From positions 4,735,096 to 4,799,095 of the forward strand of contig CAIIXF020000006.1 in the NCBI GenBank assembly GCA_903813345.2: a DNA stretch of 64,000 nt, given 5' to 3'. Position 1 is the stretch's first letter. Every line of letters starts with the position of its first letter. Made by a program: the position numbers and the translations under genes. The notes beneath the pieces are model-generated. The model was not told where the DNA came from, did no database searches, and worked only from the letters and a program-made list of their open reading frames with translations. The stretch comes from Owenia fusiformis (Eukaryota; Annelida; Polychaeta; Sabellida; Oweniidae). Below, in pieces: positions 48,174 to 59,615 of this stretch.

Positions 48174-48566
48174 GGAATAAATAATGATAGGCCATTCAAT
48201 ATGGTGAAATTCAGCACTCGTTGGACAGAATGTTAGTACAAATGCACTCACCTTCGGTTCGTGCTTTGTACAACATTCTGTCCAACTCGTGCTGAATTTC
48301 ACCATATTGAATGGGCTATCATTATTTATTCCTTAAATATAATTAAACTGCGAAATAAAGAATTTGTCATTACAAAAAAAAGTTTTATGACTAAGTTCCA
48401 TTTTGTCACCTTCGGTTCGTGCTTTGTACAACATTCTGTCCAACTCGTGCTGAATTTCACCATATTGAATGGGCTATCATTATTTATTCCTTAAATATAA
48501 TTAAACTGCGAAATAAAGAATTTGTCATTACAAAAAAAAGTTTTATGACTAAGTTCCATTTTGTCA
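48174..48566. repeat. foldback plus perfect 158-bp tandem duplication
   Basis: From 48249, CACCTTCGGTTCGTGCTTTG starts a 158-bp segment repeated immediately at 48407 with no visible change. The segment also contains the inverse of 48174-48236 (AATATGGTGAAATTCAGCAC), so the array can fold back on itself. The identical copies point to a very recent duplication or an assembly artefact. Confidence 0.85.
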
Positions 48567-48970
48567 TAAGAATACCTATGAAGTTGATTCCTCAATTGAC
48601 TTTGGATACTTGTCAGACTTTACCTCATAGATAATGTCAAGAACCACACATGTGACAGCTAATAGCGTGGGAAGAAGGTGCACTTATGTTTAATGCAACC
48701 AGTTGTGAGACATTTTGAGGACAAACCAACAAAATGTGTTTTTCATGGAAAAGAGAAGTTACATATGAACCTAGAATCAGATATATAAGAAGGTGCTAGA
48801 ATTGCTCACAATATTGATGATTTTCTAAGCATTATGCATTCACATTGATCATTTGAGGTAAATTGTTCAAAACTCTGTATTTCTTGAATGAGCTATCTAG
48901 AAAAAGTATCTATGGAGGTTTACATGTTTAATTATGTTTAACTTCATTTTAATATTTCGTATATTTGCAG

Positions 48971-49042
48971 CACTTGGAGAGCCTTACCGTTGAAGCTAAT
49001 CAGAATGGAACACCGTGTGATTTTCCAGGTTGTCACCAACAG
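48971..49042 (+). CDS. TRAF-family adaptor, zinc-finger exon
   Basis: A 72-bp exon between ATATTTGCAG and AACAG|GTATAAG, phase 0 at both ends. It encodes HLESLTVEANQNGTPCDFPG and CHQQ. The PCDFPGC pattern with flanking His is that of a TRAF-type zinc finger repeat, which precedes the coiled coil in TRAF proteins. It fits in frame to the exon at 51261, where the finger is completed. Earlier exons (RING, other fingers) were not found in this window. Confidence 0.6.
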
Positions 49043-49572
49043 GTATAAGATATTACATATTGCATGGGTGAGGTGTTGTACTCACCCAATTCTCTGTCCT
49101 TTAGTCTGACAGTCCTTTGATTCTAGAGCTGATGAGGTTTTGGGCATGTTGGCCATCTTATGGTGGACATTTTGCATGTTTTAGGAAGACAGTGAATGTA
49201 GTTTTTACTGTGCAATATGGTGAAAAGTGATCATATATGGCTTAACTTCCACTGAAGGTTCTACTCCATTGAGTCACCATGGCTCATTAATACACAGTAT
49301 TTTATTTCCATAGAGTCCTTATAGTTTTGTCCTAGTTATGTTTTTTTCCAAGATTTGCTGGAATGTACCATGTCTGTTTGATGTGTTTGCATAAAGTCAT
49401 ACTTCCAAAAATCCTTAGAAATTTATAATTTACTATAAATTTGGGCCATCATGGGGTTCTGAATTCACTATGAGATGATTAATAGTGAGATATATTAGAT
49501 GTTTGTTTTTAATTGAATTGAATTCAAGACACAAAGACATGAAGTCATAATTTGAGTTTAGTTGACAAAATA

Positions 49573-50605
49573 GTAGAGAGGTTAAGCAACACGTCCAAAT
49601 GCAAACCATGAACCTGAACGCGTAAGTTCACGCTCAAGTACATTTTCTGGTAAGCTACATGTCTGGAACCATATCAGTGGACGTGGAGGTATATTTATAT
49701 GGTGACTGTGTCTAAGGGTTATGGCTCTATGGTGTCAGGGGCGGATCCAGGATTTTGTGTTAGGGGGGCGTGTGATAATAACTGTGCAAAGAGTCAAATT
49801 TTGTAAAAAGCGATGAGGCAAAACACAAATTTTCCGACTTTTTAGGGGGGGGGGCCCACGCCCCTGTCTAGATCCACTGGTGGGTGTAATGGTTAGCACT
49901 TAGGACTCGTGTCTGTTAGGCCTTGGATACTTTTTCGTTTTTTATTTTTGCTTTATTCCATATTCAACCACAATTCAGTTACTTGAGTATCACTTTTTGC
50001 TCATATCAAGGGTGGACGTAAACAAAGAAAATGCATTGTTCGCAAATCAAATGTAGTGATAAGGCAATAGTAGGCCCTGGTTGTCATTTCATTTCGTTTA
50101 GTTTACATATTGTACTAAGCCCGGGTATCAAATTAGCCCTGCCTATTTATATTGTGCGGAATGAAACAAAACGATCACATTTGAAGTTGTCATTTACCCA
50201 TTAAATGTATTCTTATTTCCAATTAAGGATTGGGGTTTACCAATATAACAAGCAAGATTATCTGTATCAAATATGGGCCCCTGGGCCATCCTAGAACAAA
50301 GCTAAAATCAATCACGTAATGAGCGACGTGTAATCACTCATCTACACGTAAAAACCTGTAACTTTCATGCTTACCTGTAAAAAGTAGACTAATCTGACTT
50401 CATTTTCCTGTGCGCGAATAGAAGTTCACATTCATGCTCTGTTGAATACGCGTCTGTAAATTGCACCAATATGATAATCTCATGTAAAAACCTGTAAACT
50501 TCACGCTGGCCCACAGGAAATAAACAAATCTGACGTCATTTATCTGTGTGCGCATTGAAGTTCACGTTCAAGTTTTGTTATATACGTGTAGCTTAACCTC
50601 TCTAG
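49573..50605. mobile_element. TIR element of about 1 kb
   Basis: GTAGAGAGGTTAAGC at the left and GCTTAACCTCTCTAG at the right are inverted. Subterminal AGTTCACG-type words occur several times at both ends. A related end is visible at 24731 (AAAGGTTAAGCAACA). No coding region; boundaries are approximate. Confidence 0.45.
49736..49879. mobile_element. hAT-like MITE, CAGGGGCGGATCCAGG end
   Basis: The left end CAGGGGCGGATCCAGG is mirrored imperfectly by TAGATCCACTG at the right. A G-run and GGCCCACGCCCC lie between. This end type is typical of short hAT derivatives in animals. The expected 8-bp duplication is only partly matched (TATGGTGT / GTGGGTGT). Confidence 0.5.
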
Positions 50606-50631
50606 TGTTTAATGATATTGTATCTATGCTA

Positions 50632-51188
50632 CAGTGTGACCGGAAAAAGGAGACCATTGAAGTAGGCATATATCTTCTAAACTAGACAAGTGACATGAAT
50701 GAAATTTTGCACAAATTAGGACTCTTCTATGGAAATTCGTCCCTGCAAGTCTCAATACAACCAGTCAACTGGTTTAGGAGCTGTCATCATTTACATTACA
50801 TGCTACAATTTTCCACAATCAAGAGCACGGCAGAAATGGATTCATATGGCAGGATACCCTTATTTCTTCTTGTGGGGCTTTTTGAAAGACAATGTGTATC
50901 AAAACAATCCCCAGACAATTGCTGTCCTAAAGAAAGCAGTCACTGCTAAATGTTATTCCATTAAAAGGGCTGAATATGAATCCATTTTTGCCTTGCTCTC
51001 GATTGTGGCAAATTGGAGCGTGTAATATCAATGATAACAGCTCCTAAACCAGTTGACTGGTTGTATTGAAACTTTCAAGGACGAATTTCCATAGAACAGT
51101 CCTAATTTGTGTAAAATTTCATTGATGTCACTTGTCTAGTTGAGGAGATATTACCTACTTCAATGGTCTCCTTTTTCCGGTCACCCTG
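50632..51188 (+). mobile_element. internally deleted Tc1/mariner-type transposon
   Basis: TA flanks both ends (50630-50631, 51189-51190). Terminal inverted repeats of about 150 bp run from CAGTGTGACCGGAAAAAGG and mirror CCTTTTTCCGGTCACCCTG. Between them a transposase 3' remnant is legible: YFFLWGFLKDNVYQNNPQTI then AVLKKAVTAK, matching the DFFLWGYLK..VY..NPQTI block just after the second catalytic Asp of mariner-group transposases. The part upstream of that block, including the DDE residues, is gone. It is thus a deletion derivative made from an autonomous parent. Confidence 0.85.
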
Positions 51189-51260
51189 TATTATGTTTTG
51201 GTCAACATTATTTTATTGATCTATTTCCTTGAAATCACTGAAATGTCTCTTATTTTCCAG

Positions 51261-52259
51261 CTCAATGACGCAGAAGATGGCATTAGACACAAAACAGAGA
51301 GTTCTGCACAGCATGTATCTCTACTGCTCCACATAACCAAAGACTCTTGTAAGACTTGTACATTGCTCAATGATGACAAGAGAGCAGAGTTGGCTAATAT
51401 TGAAAACAATTTCCTTCAAGGATTAGACAGAATTGAAAGGCAGATTGGTATTGCTAATGCAAGCTCAGACTTTTCAGAATCTCACCACAAAACTGTAGCC
51501 ATTGAAAACTCTTTTGAAATAACAAATGACAAAGTTGATATGTTTAACTCTGTCATGCAGGTGTTTCAGGATGAGTCAAAATGGGTCAAAGATAGACTGG
51601 CAAACTTAGAGAGTGGAATTCAAAAGCATTTCTTTCAGGTGCTAAAGAATCTCTTCGTGCAACATCAACGTACCGACAGGTTCATCAGACATCAAGAGGA
51701 GTCTATTAAGAAACTTGATGAGGAAATGGAGGATCACACTCTTACAGTACACAATGGCGTCATGATATTCCCAATTGATAACTTCCAGGCTCGGTTTGAA
51801 GCTGCTAAAATGAGGAATCCAGCAAGTGTTACATCTCCTGCTTTTTACTCCAGACGTGGTGGCTACAAGGTCAAAGTGAGAGTCTACCTCAATGGGGATG
51901 GCCTCGGCTTAGGTACTCACGTTAGCATTTACATCATGATGTGTAAGAGCAAGTTCGATGCACTCCTTCCCTGGCCATTCAACCAAAAACTCACTCTTGG
52001 TATAATGAACCAGATGGATCCAAAGAAGGACTACATGGATGCCTTCAGGCCAAACAAAGCGCTCAACACATGGGGGAAACCTGTTGCAGAGACAAACACA
52101 CCCACAGGAATTCCAAAGTTTCTCGGTCTCGAGACGGTGCTTGACCCAAGCCAAGGTTACGTGGTGGATGACGTGATGTATGTGAAAGTTGTTCTCGAGC
52201 AGGAACCAAAGACCCCACTGTCTGCATTCCTGGGGTATAAAGAAATAGAAGAGCAATGA
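51261..52259 (+). CDS. TRAF-family adaptor, coiled coil and TRAF-C (MATH) exon
   Basis: This is the last exon, 332 codons after the acceptor CTTATTTTCCAG; the in-frame ATG at 51198 is intronic. Residues 1-30 finish the zinc-finger region (HVSLLLHITK), about 40-165 form a helical, coiled-coil trimerisation segment (ELANIENNFLQGLDRIERQI; HQRTDRFIRHQEESIKKLDE), and from about 170 there is a full TRAF-C domain: FYSRRGGYKVKVRVYLNGDG, GTHVSIYIMMCKSKFDALLP, WPFNQKLTLGIMNQ, then AFRPNK and GIPKFLGLE near the end. TRAFs are cytosolic trimeric adaptors linking TNF/IL-1/Toll-type receptors and other sensors to NF-kB and JNK signalling. Subtype not assigned. Confidence 0.9.
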   Translation, partial: LNDAEDGIRHKTESSAQHVSLLLHITKDSCKTCTLLNDDKRAELANIENNFLQGLDRIERQIGIANASSDFSESHHKTVAIENSFEITNDKVDMFNSVMQVFQDESKWVKDRLANLESGIQKHFFQVLKNLFVQHQRTDRFIRHQEESIKKLDEEMEDHTLTVHNGVMIFPIDNFQARFEAAKMRNPASVTSPAFYSRRGGYKVKVRVYLNGDGLGLGTHVSIYIMMCKSKFDALLPWPFNQKLTLGIMNQMDPKKDYMDAFRPNKALNTWGKPVAETNTPTGIPKFLGLETVLDPSQGYVVDDVMYVKVVLEQEPKTPLSAFLGYKEIEEQ

Positions 52260-53239
52260 TTGCACAAAGTTCACATGATCATTTCAGCAGAAATACAGAG
52301 AAAGAATCTCTGTATCAACTGAAGATATGTTTTTGTGTTCCACACTCTCGTATTAAAACAATTATATCTCAATGTTATATTGTTGTAATTGTTGTAATTG
52401 TTGTAATGGGCTTGTATGCTTTAAATATACACACATGGTGTACACAACATGATTTGAAGTATTTTTTGTACTTTTATCAGATTGCCTCAATTATTCCAAA
52501 TAATGAGGCAAATCAGAAAGCTCTAATACAATATAGAAATCACAAACCTCTGTAAACCATATAAACGACAACAGCCAGACATTGAGGCCATTATGCTATC
52601 ATGCTTAACGTGCTTATCGTTAGGTGGTGGTGAGGTAGTACTTAAAGTCATAGCAACGCAATCAACACAATAACATTTCAGTGCACTTCAAAGTGTTTTG
52701 GTCTCTAGGTTTAACTTAGGCCTAGTTGTTCAAACAATCCACTTCATCTAATGAAGAGGAAATTTACAACCAGTCATTATCATTTTATTTCAAAAACAAA
52801 ACATTTCCATTTTTTGACATTCACAGTTCCTCCTGGACTAGGATATATGTAGAAGTATGAATGAGGATACTGATTGGGGATTTCCTTCTTGTATTTTATT
52901 AAACAGCACTTGAAAATCATCACTTGAAATCGCTTGAAAACTTTTTACAACTTTTTCATGTCACCATCTAAAAGTGTCACCTCATTGTTATGGTCACCAG
53001 CTTTTTGCTGTGTCTGGGAGCCCAGTTGGGAGGTTATAATTTAGCCCACAAACATGTGTGAGAAGATGACGTTTAGTCAAGTAGAGGGAGGATCACATAG
53101 TCTAGTAGCTAGACGGTGCCACATTTTCCCTATGGCATTATATTTTTTAAACGTTTATACATGTATTCTAGACAATTAAAGTTACCATGTTTACATGTAC
53201 TTTGGTGCCGAACGAAGTCGAACGAATGCAAAGGGTATG
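52260..53239. other. 3' flank of the TRAF gene, no further gene
   Basis: It contains (TTGTAA)n-like text at 52380-52405 and an ATTAAA near 52353 that could serve as the TRAF polyadenylation signal. Nothing else is recognised. Confidence 0.35.
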
Positions 53240-53630
53240 AATCATTGATAACCAACGCTTTTTAATAATATAAAAGTTGTTTTAAATAGGTTTAATTTAT
53301 GCCAATAATTTCTTAAATTATTTAATGCTGACACCTTCCTCAATCCCTAGAATTTTCTCTTTGAGGAATTTCCCATAGTGATCCAATGGTATAGTTCCAA
53401 GCAGATTTTGAGATAACAGGAAAGTAAATCTTTAAAACACACTAATTGGGTTGTCATATAAACCAAAACAACCCAATAAGGTGTGTATTAAAGATCTCAA
53501 AATCTGCTTGGAACTATACCATTGGATTACTATGAGAAATTCCTCAAGGTGTCCGCATGAAACCTATTTAAGACAGCTTTTTATTATTCAAAAGCGTTGA
53601 TTATCAACGATTCCAAGCCCTCTGAAGTTT
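53240..53630. mobile_element. foldback MITE, arms about 170 bp
   Basis: ATTGATAACCAACGCTTTTT at the left pairs with AAAAGCGTTGATTATCAACG at the right. The inner arms (CCAATGGTATAGTTCCAAGC; AACACACTAATTGGGTTGT) pair across a centre near 53460. The arms have small indels. No TSD resolved. Confidence 0.75.
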
Positions 53631-53734
53631 GATAAATGAAAATACCCGGGTGGTAAATTGTTAATACACAGATAATCCTCGAAAATTAGAAATATTTTTT
53701 GGGGGATTATATGGTGCAATCTTATAGTCAATAC

Positions 53735-53880
53735 AAAGTTTTAAAGTGTACTGATTTTATTTTAGATGAAAAACATTAGCAAAATGCACGAAAAAACTGC
53801 CCCGATTTATTCTACAAACAACTCGCGACCCTCTTTGATAAAATTCCGAACTATGGTAATACAGGGTCAATAAACGTCTG
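53735..53880. repeat. dispersed repeat shared with 36186-36325
   Basis: TTTAGATGAAAA..CA..AGCRAAATGCA, GAAAAAACT.CCCC and CATTCTAAAAACAAC-type text occurs in both places in the same order, so they are two copies of one old repeat. Confidence 0.5.
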
Positions 53881-53885
53881 ACTTA

Positions 53886-54380
53886 CAGGGTTCCAAAAAA
53901 TCGGACCGAAAGGAGTTGTCATAACTTTTAGAAAACCTAACCGATCTTGTTCATTCTTTCGGAACTGGAAAGTCTGCATGCTAAGGCTATCTAGGTCGAG
54001 AGATCAATAGGGTTTGGAATATGGAGGAAAAGGTATTTGCAATATCAGTCATATGTTCGTATGCGTAAGGAATTTAGTCCAAGAGTGCAAATAGAGAGCC
54101 ATTGTGGACGCAAAAATCTGCTCGGACAGAACTGAACATTAACTCGAAAAATCCGTTGCACAAAGTTTCAAGAATGTCTTTATGCAGACGGGGTCAACTC
54201 ACTAAGTTCTACAGAGCTCTAGATGGTAAGGCAAGGTCGCCAAAGAGACCAGCAGTGATTTCAACAAGACACACTTCTGCAATCAAATCATTAACCTAGA
54301 CAAACAGAAAGCCTGGAATCGAATGGGCCTCTCATAGCCCAGACATGAACCTCCAGATTTCATCTGTGTTTTTTAAAGAT
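53886..54380 (+). pseudogene. degenerate Tc1/mariner-like transposase relic
   Basis: It opens with TACAGGGTTCCAAAAAATCGG, a mariner-like end. Broken frames downstream give RMRKEFSPRVQI and, near 54330, EWASHSPDMN, like the SPDLNPIE block around the second catalytic Asp. Stops and frameshifts abound, so the assignment is tentative. Confidence 0.35.
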
Positions 54381-55306
54381 ACTGGAGACTCTAAGCTTGA
54401 ATGTTTTTCGCAACGTAACCGTGAACGCCAAGTCCATGAATCGATACAAATATGTTACGAAACGAGCTTTAGTTTAAAATATTTATCATAGAATACCACC
54501 AGCTAGTAAATACATGGTTTCGATTTTATATGCTAGCTTAAAGTCTCCAATGTCTACCAGGATAACCCAACAAGGACTATTGCTGATGTAAAAAGGAAGA
54601 ATGGATCGGATAGCATTGAAAGAAGTAATGAAATCATGTGCTTGACCATTTCTCCCGTCAAATTGAATCAATGTCATACGTGCGAAATATGAAGCACCAA
54701 AGTTTAAGTAATGTCAAATTAGGTGACTCTTTAGCGGTCATTTGGGCACCAAATTGATTTAAAGATGTGCAAAATGTGGTGGAGCTGCCCTATCCTGCCT
54801 AGAAATCCCAGTGTGATTCGAGTTTTAAACACTTGATCATATAAACAAAACAACATGATGTAACTATGTTTTTGAAAGTGCCCTGAATGATATTTTTAGT
54901 TTAAGTATCGTTCAATTCACACGAAGATGAAATACCTGTATGCTTGTCTGGGGTTTTCTGTAAAGATATTTGTCATTGGAAACCATATACCAACTTTACC
55001 GACAAATATCTTCCTCAGTTAAAATAGATATCGTATATGTTTCGCCTACGTTATCTTCATAACAGTATAAGGTACATGTAGTGCCAAATACACCAGCACT
55101 TGAAGTTGTAAGCAACAATTGCCTGTTTTAGGTTGATATCAATCAAAATATAGCCACTGACGGCTAGGCATTAGTAAGTTTCTGATTTAAGCCTGAGACA
55201 CGAGTAGAATTACTTTTTGGAAGAAGAAGTAAACGAAAGAGAAAGCAAAGCCTTACTTCATTGCATTCCTGCTCACCTGATAAACGACTGAGAAATGTTT
55301 CGTCTT

Positions 55307-55749
55307 AAGCCCGGTATACACCAATGGGGCAAGTTGGGACCTCCATAGACTTAATATTGCGTGGGACTTCTTGGGATTTTGCCCCATCGAGTCCGCGAGA
55401 CTCCATGGGACTCCGGCCGTCGGATTTTGCCTAATCGAGTCCCATCAGGTCCACGTGGTTGGATTCGATGGGGCAAGATGGAGCAAAATCCCACGGAGTC
55501 CCATGCATCTTGCCCCATCGAGAATGAACATGTTCATTCTTTCCACGGGACATCGTGGGATTTTCGATCATATGACTTGTGTGATGCCCAACATACACCA
55601 ATGGGGCACGGTGGGATTCAGTGATGGGACTTGGGACTCCATGGGGCACGATTGGGCAAAGTCATCAATGTCCCATGGGACTTCGTGGGATTCGATGGGA
55701 CTCGATGGGGCAAGTGGGATTTTGCCCCATTGATGATACCGGGCTTTAG
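55307..55749. mobile_element. MITE with AAGCCCGGTAT ends and ATGGGGCAA repeats
   Basis: TTAAGCCCGGTATACACCAATG at the left end is inverted as TACCGGGCTTTA at the right. The interior is built from the words TGGGGCAAGATGGG, TTTTGCCCCATCGAG and GGGACTCCATGGG in both orientations, giving several overlapping open frames that are not genes. Confidence 0.7.
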
Positions 55750-56149
55750 TTATAACTGTTGCTTGATTTAATTGCACGTTGATGACGATGCGCCTTTTAA
55801 ATAGATCTCATATCTTTCAAGCGTATCGGTTCAAAAATCTGAGAATACTTAACATACTTTACCATACATTATACGTCTATTCATCAAGCAGTTCAATGGT
55901 AAACTTTCTCTTGAAGAAATAAATCCGTCTAGATTTGTAGATTTTTAGCAGAAATCGCCGCATCCCCCTCCGTTCATTTTGTCCGATTACCAGGCGTGAT
56001 TTTGTGAGGGCGGATGGATACTGAACTCTGCCTCCTAAACATGTTCAGGATGACTTTAAACATAGTCCTCCCTATACAAATGCATCCAAACGTGAAAACG
56101 ACTTTTTATGACTTTTTATCCCTTGTAATTGTAGCTTATTCTCATTTTG

Positions 56150-57600
56150 TATCAGATGCTGGCACAGTTTTGCCGGAAGTTTGCAAGAAGTAACTTTTGG
56201 CAATGCAGTATGTTAGAGTAACCTAGTAGGTGTAAGAAAATATAAGGTGATGGCCTTTAAAGTGGTAAAAACAATTTTCACGGCCGAATTGGACTTCAAT
56301 TCCTGCGATTTCAGGGGGTACTATAAGACTATTTCATAACATAAAGGATATAGTTGCTATTGTTCTGCTTTCTACAGCACACATTACTAGTCCAAAGATG
56401 AATAATATCCTAAATATCCTTATAGGCCGATATCTGTATTAGTCTCAGAAATATTGCAATTAATAGGAAAAAAATACGCAATTTTAGTCATTTTTAAGTC
56501 TCACGTATCTTATATTTGTAGCTTCCAGCAAAAGATGGCAGCTTAAATAGCTCAAAATTGTTTTCTAAAAACTAATTCAAGCTTTGTTTGATATTGTAAT
56601 ACAATTATAATGATGATAATGTACTATTTATGATTTTTAATATGACTTTATAGTACCCTACCCCTGGAAAGTGGGCGTGGTCAATGTTATCATTTTGCAG
56701 CATACAATTAAAAACTTGTATTGATAAAAAGCAAATCAATGCATATAAAACATCTTCACTTGTTACTTGACAATGTAATTCATTTATTATTAAAATATAG
56801 GACTCTACATATTTTATATATACGATTTCAATTTTGTACAATGTATCATATTGAAATCTAATAGGCTGTTTCAATTTACAAACTTTTTCTCGAATCACCC
56901 TTACCTTTTGACAAAATGATCTACTATATGACCAATAGCCACAAAAAATAGCAGAACTGATCAACGTTTAACCCCCCCCCCTACCCCTATGTTTGTTTTG
57001 TATGGGATCCGCCACAATGCAACAAGTCCATTTTAAGTGCTTACTATCACATGGAATATAAGTCACAATGTTTCCACAATATCTGGGCAATGAGATAGTG
57101 CCATTAAGAATATGTATGCCCAGATTCAAGATCATGGTGTAAATGCTTGCCGATCTATCGGCTTTCAAAAATGAGGAAAGCTGTCTTGAGTGCCGTTTCA
57201 ACTAATTTTGAATTAAAACTGCTACTTATAAATTTTTTTCTCAACAACTGTGATTTGGTTAGAGTCCGAACACAGGATATCAAGACATAGTGCTACCAAA
57301 TTCTGGTATTGAAAATTTCAGAGCTCTAGATCAAGTATTCATATCTGCATGGACTCTTAAATAGACCCAAAAGACACAAAATGCAGTCAGATATCACGAA
57401 AAAATGTGATAAAATGCACTATTCAGAACAATTTATCTCTTAAATTTTACTTTTATTTACCATAATTTCTGATTCTGCCTCTAGTTAGTAATACCAATAA
57501 TACATATGAGTAGATTTAAGGTCATAGTAAGTGTAATTACAGATTTATTAGCATCTAAAAATGGGAGAAGCAGTGTAGCAAGTGCAATTTTCACCTATAC
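56150..57600. repeat. left terminal inverted repeat of the 6.8 kb transposon
   Basis: It matches the inverse of 61755-62978, for example GAAGTTTGCAAGAAGTAACT, CCTGGAAAGTGGGCGTGGTC and GGTCATAGTAAGTG. It is longer than the right copy mainly through insertions around 56960-57130, including a C-run. Confidence 0.85.
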
Positions 57601-58226
57601 ATAATATTCGTCTGATCAAAGCCAAAAGGTACCAAGTGCCTTTTCAAACTTTTGAGAAAATCATGAAATAAGGTTTGAGACAACACAAAAAATCAACAAG
57701 TCAATTTAACACTTCGTCATCTTCAATAACTTTCAGTTGAATATATTTTATATAATATGTTAGGTTAACAACTCTAAAATGTCGCATTAAGCTGAGAAAA
57801 ATGAGGTTTTGTACTTGGTACCTTCTGGCTCTCGAATAATGCAGATCATCAACAGGGTCAGAAGGTACCAAGTGATATTTGTGGAATTGTTTTTTGTAAG
57901 TTATATCTTAAATTGACATTATTTTAATCAACTTATTGCAAAATTACATTTGTCATTTGATATATATATATCTTATAATCTCTCAGATGTCATATATGAA
58001 TGACATAGAGGTCGTAGTTTACGATATAGAAAATTTACAAAACTATGGTACATAACTAACTATGAATCTAAATACATATCTACAGCACTACATCAGCATT
58101 GCCTGCAAGGTATCAATCAAAATTTGTATACATACAAAACAAATGCTGCGCATAATTGTGTTATGTTAACTTTCTTTGAAATGATCGTGCATATCATGAT
58201 TTTTAATGTCCAGATAGTTGTCAATG

Positions 58227-58585
58227 TCATTCATCACTCCATTCACTTTCAGTTTCACTGTCACTATCATCGCTTGCCTCTGGTATATAATCTTTAATAC
58301 TTTTTGAAGACTTCAAACTCTTATAAAAAGCGTGGCAGTCTTCTGGAATTACACCACGTTCACAAAGTGACAATAGATCTTTCTTCTTGGCTTCAGATAT
58401 TGCCAACTGACCCTGGTAAGCAGACGGTGGTGTTTTCAGGGGTCGTCCATTGTATGATCGGGTACCTTGAAGCACTCTTACTTCATTAAAACCATCATTG
58501 TCGAAGCCTTCATTTAGAAAAATACTATGAGGGGCTGATTTTCGAACCTGGATCCATTTGACTTTAAGCCAGTTAACTCTTCCTC
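58227..58585 (-). CDS. transposase, C-terminal exon
   Basis: The acceptor TATTTTAAG (ending 58586) and the phase-1 donor of the previous exon combine across a 110-bp intron to give IKGGRVNWLKVKWIQVR. The exon continues through FNEVRVLQGTRSYNGRPLK and KKKDLLSLCERGVIPEDCHA to a very acidic tail (DDSDSETESEWSDE) and a stop at 58227-58229. The VKW.QVRK.AP..IF..EGF..E-like start and the LC..GVIP..CH.FYKSL block behave as a conserved C-terminal module. The exact phase match argues the intron is real. Confidence 0.7.
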
Positions 58586-58695
58586 CTTAAAATATATATA
58601 AAAGATACATAGTCCTAAGTTTAATGACAAAATAAATTATAAATACTGAATGTTCATTGATTTCAAGAGAAAGTTTATTAGAAATTAGCGATTAC

Positions 58696-59615
58696 CTTTT
58701 ATATTGATCTTGAAGTTGTTGAAATTACTCTCTCTGTATTTAGTCAGATCTTTCACATCTGTGGCCCTCATGGAGAAAATCATGTAAGGATTTGTTGGGC
58801 GGCACAAGGATAGGACGGTATTCCACTGGGACGGGATATAAACTGCCGTTTTTTGCTTACAATTTTCTATTGTAGAATGCATGGAATCACACTCCATTTG
58901 GGAATGACCAGATTCCAAAAACTTTTGGTTTATTTCCCTCAAATTCGACTCCGCTAGTGCTGCAAGAAGGGCAGTTGCAACATTCTGATTGCGGTTCTGT
59001 CCTCCACATGTGTCAGACCAAAGAGTCACAGTGTTAGTGGAGGGTGACGCTTTGCACACACTGCTTATCTGGCGCAGAATACAAGTCCCGACTTCATTGG
59101 AGCCCCTTTTCCCTTGACTTTCATTCCATATGTGACAGGTGCCATCTCCATTTCCCAGGGAATAGAATGTGAGGTTGTATGCACATAACTTTCGCTTATA
59201 GTATAACTCACCAACTAGGGAACAAGGGGTGGTAAGCACAGCTTGTAAATCAAAGGTAGCAGCATAGTAGGATACATCACTTTTTGCTCTCTCTTTATCT
59301 CTCTCCTTTTCATACCTTGCTCTTAACTTTCTCTCGATATGATCTTGCTTCGACATCTTGTCATCCTCGGTAAGGGAGCCAGCATCAGACTTTATTTGAA
59401 AAGTTGCACAGTGCGAACACTGATCCTTTTTCGGTGTAAAGAATGATAAATTGTAGTCCTGGCAGAAAATGTTTCGGTAAATAGGTTCACTCACTACTTT
59501 CTCACCTTCACTTTTAGAGGCACAATACAAATCATACATCTTCTTGATGCTCAACTCACAATGGAGATATCTCTTCTTTGAATTCTTCCTACAGTAGTGG
59601 GACTCCATTGTAGGG
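58696..59615 (-). CDS. transposase, catalytic exon
   Basis: It opens MESHYCRKNSKKRYL (start codon position 59608, but really a continuation of the previous frame). A CxxC finger (KDQCSHC, residues 64-67 of this part) is followed by a Lys/Glu/Arg-rich helix, then an RNase-H-like core: AATFDLQAVL (D120), a hydrophobic strand NLTFYSLGNGDGTCHIW, VTLWSDTCGGQNRNQNVATA (D199), and KFLESGHSQMECDSMHSTIE (E232, E239, D241, E248). These are reasonable DD-E/D candidates by order and spacing. The same protein type occurs widely in invertebrates as uncharacterised proteins, as far as I recall. Donor AAAAG|GTAATC at 58695, phase 1. Confidence 0.75.

Larger units (their letters stand above)
49043..51260 (+). 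other. TRAF gene intron filled with transposon remains
   Basis: This 2.2 kb intron holds the element 49573-50605 (with a hAT-like MITE nested inside) and the mariner derivative 50632-51188, whose right end is 72 bp from the splice acceptor. Confidence 0.6.

Noticed and set aside
48261-48634. Two near-identical plus-strand frames
   Set aside because: They come from the 158-bp tandem duplication and have no protein-like features.
51198-51260. ATG start for the TRAF exon
   Set aside because: It lies upstream of a strong splice acceptor and reads intron sequence; the zinc-finger exon at 48971 joins in phase at 51261.
55361-55777. Overlapping frames rich in MGLDG / PIES words
   Set aside because: Translations of the ATGGGGCAA repeat of a MITE in several frames and both strands.
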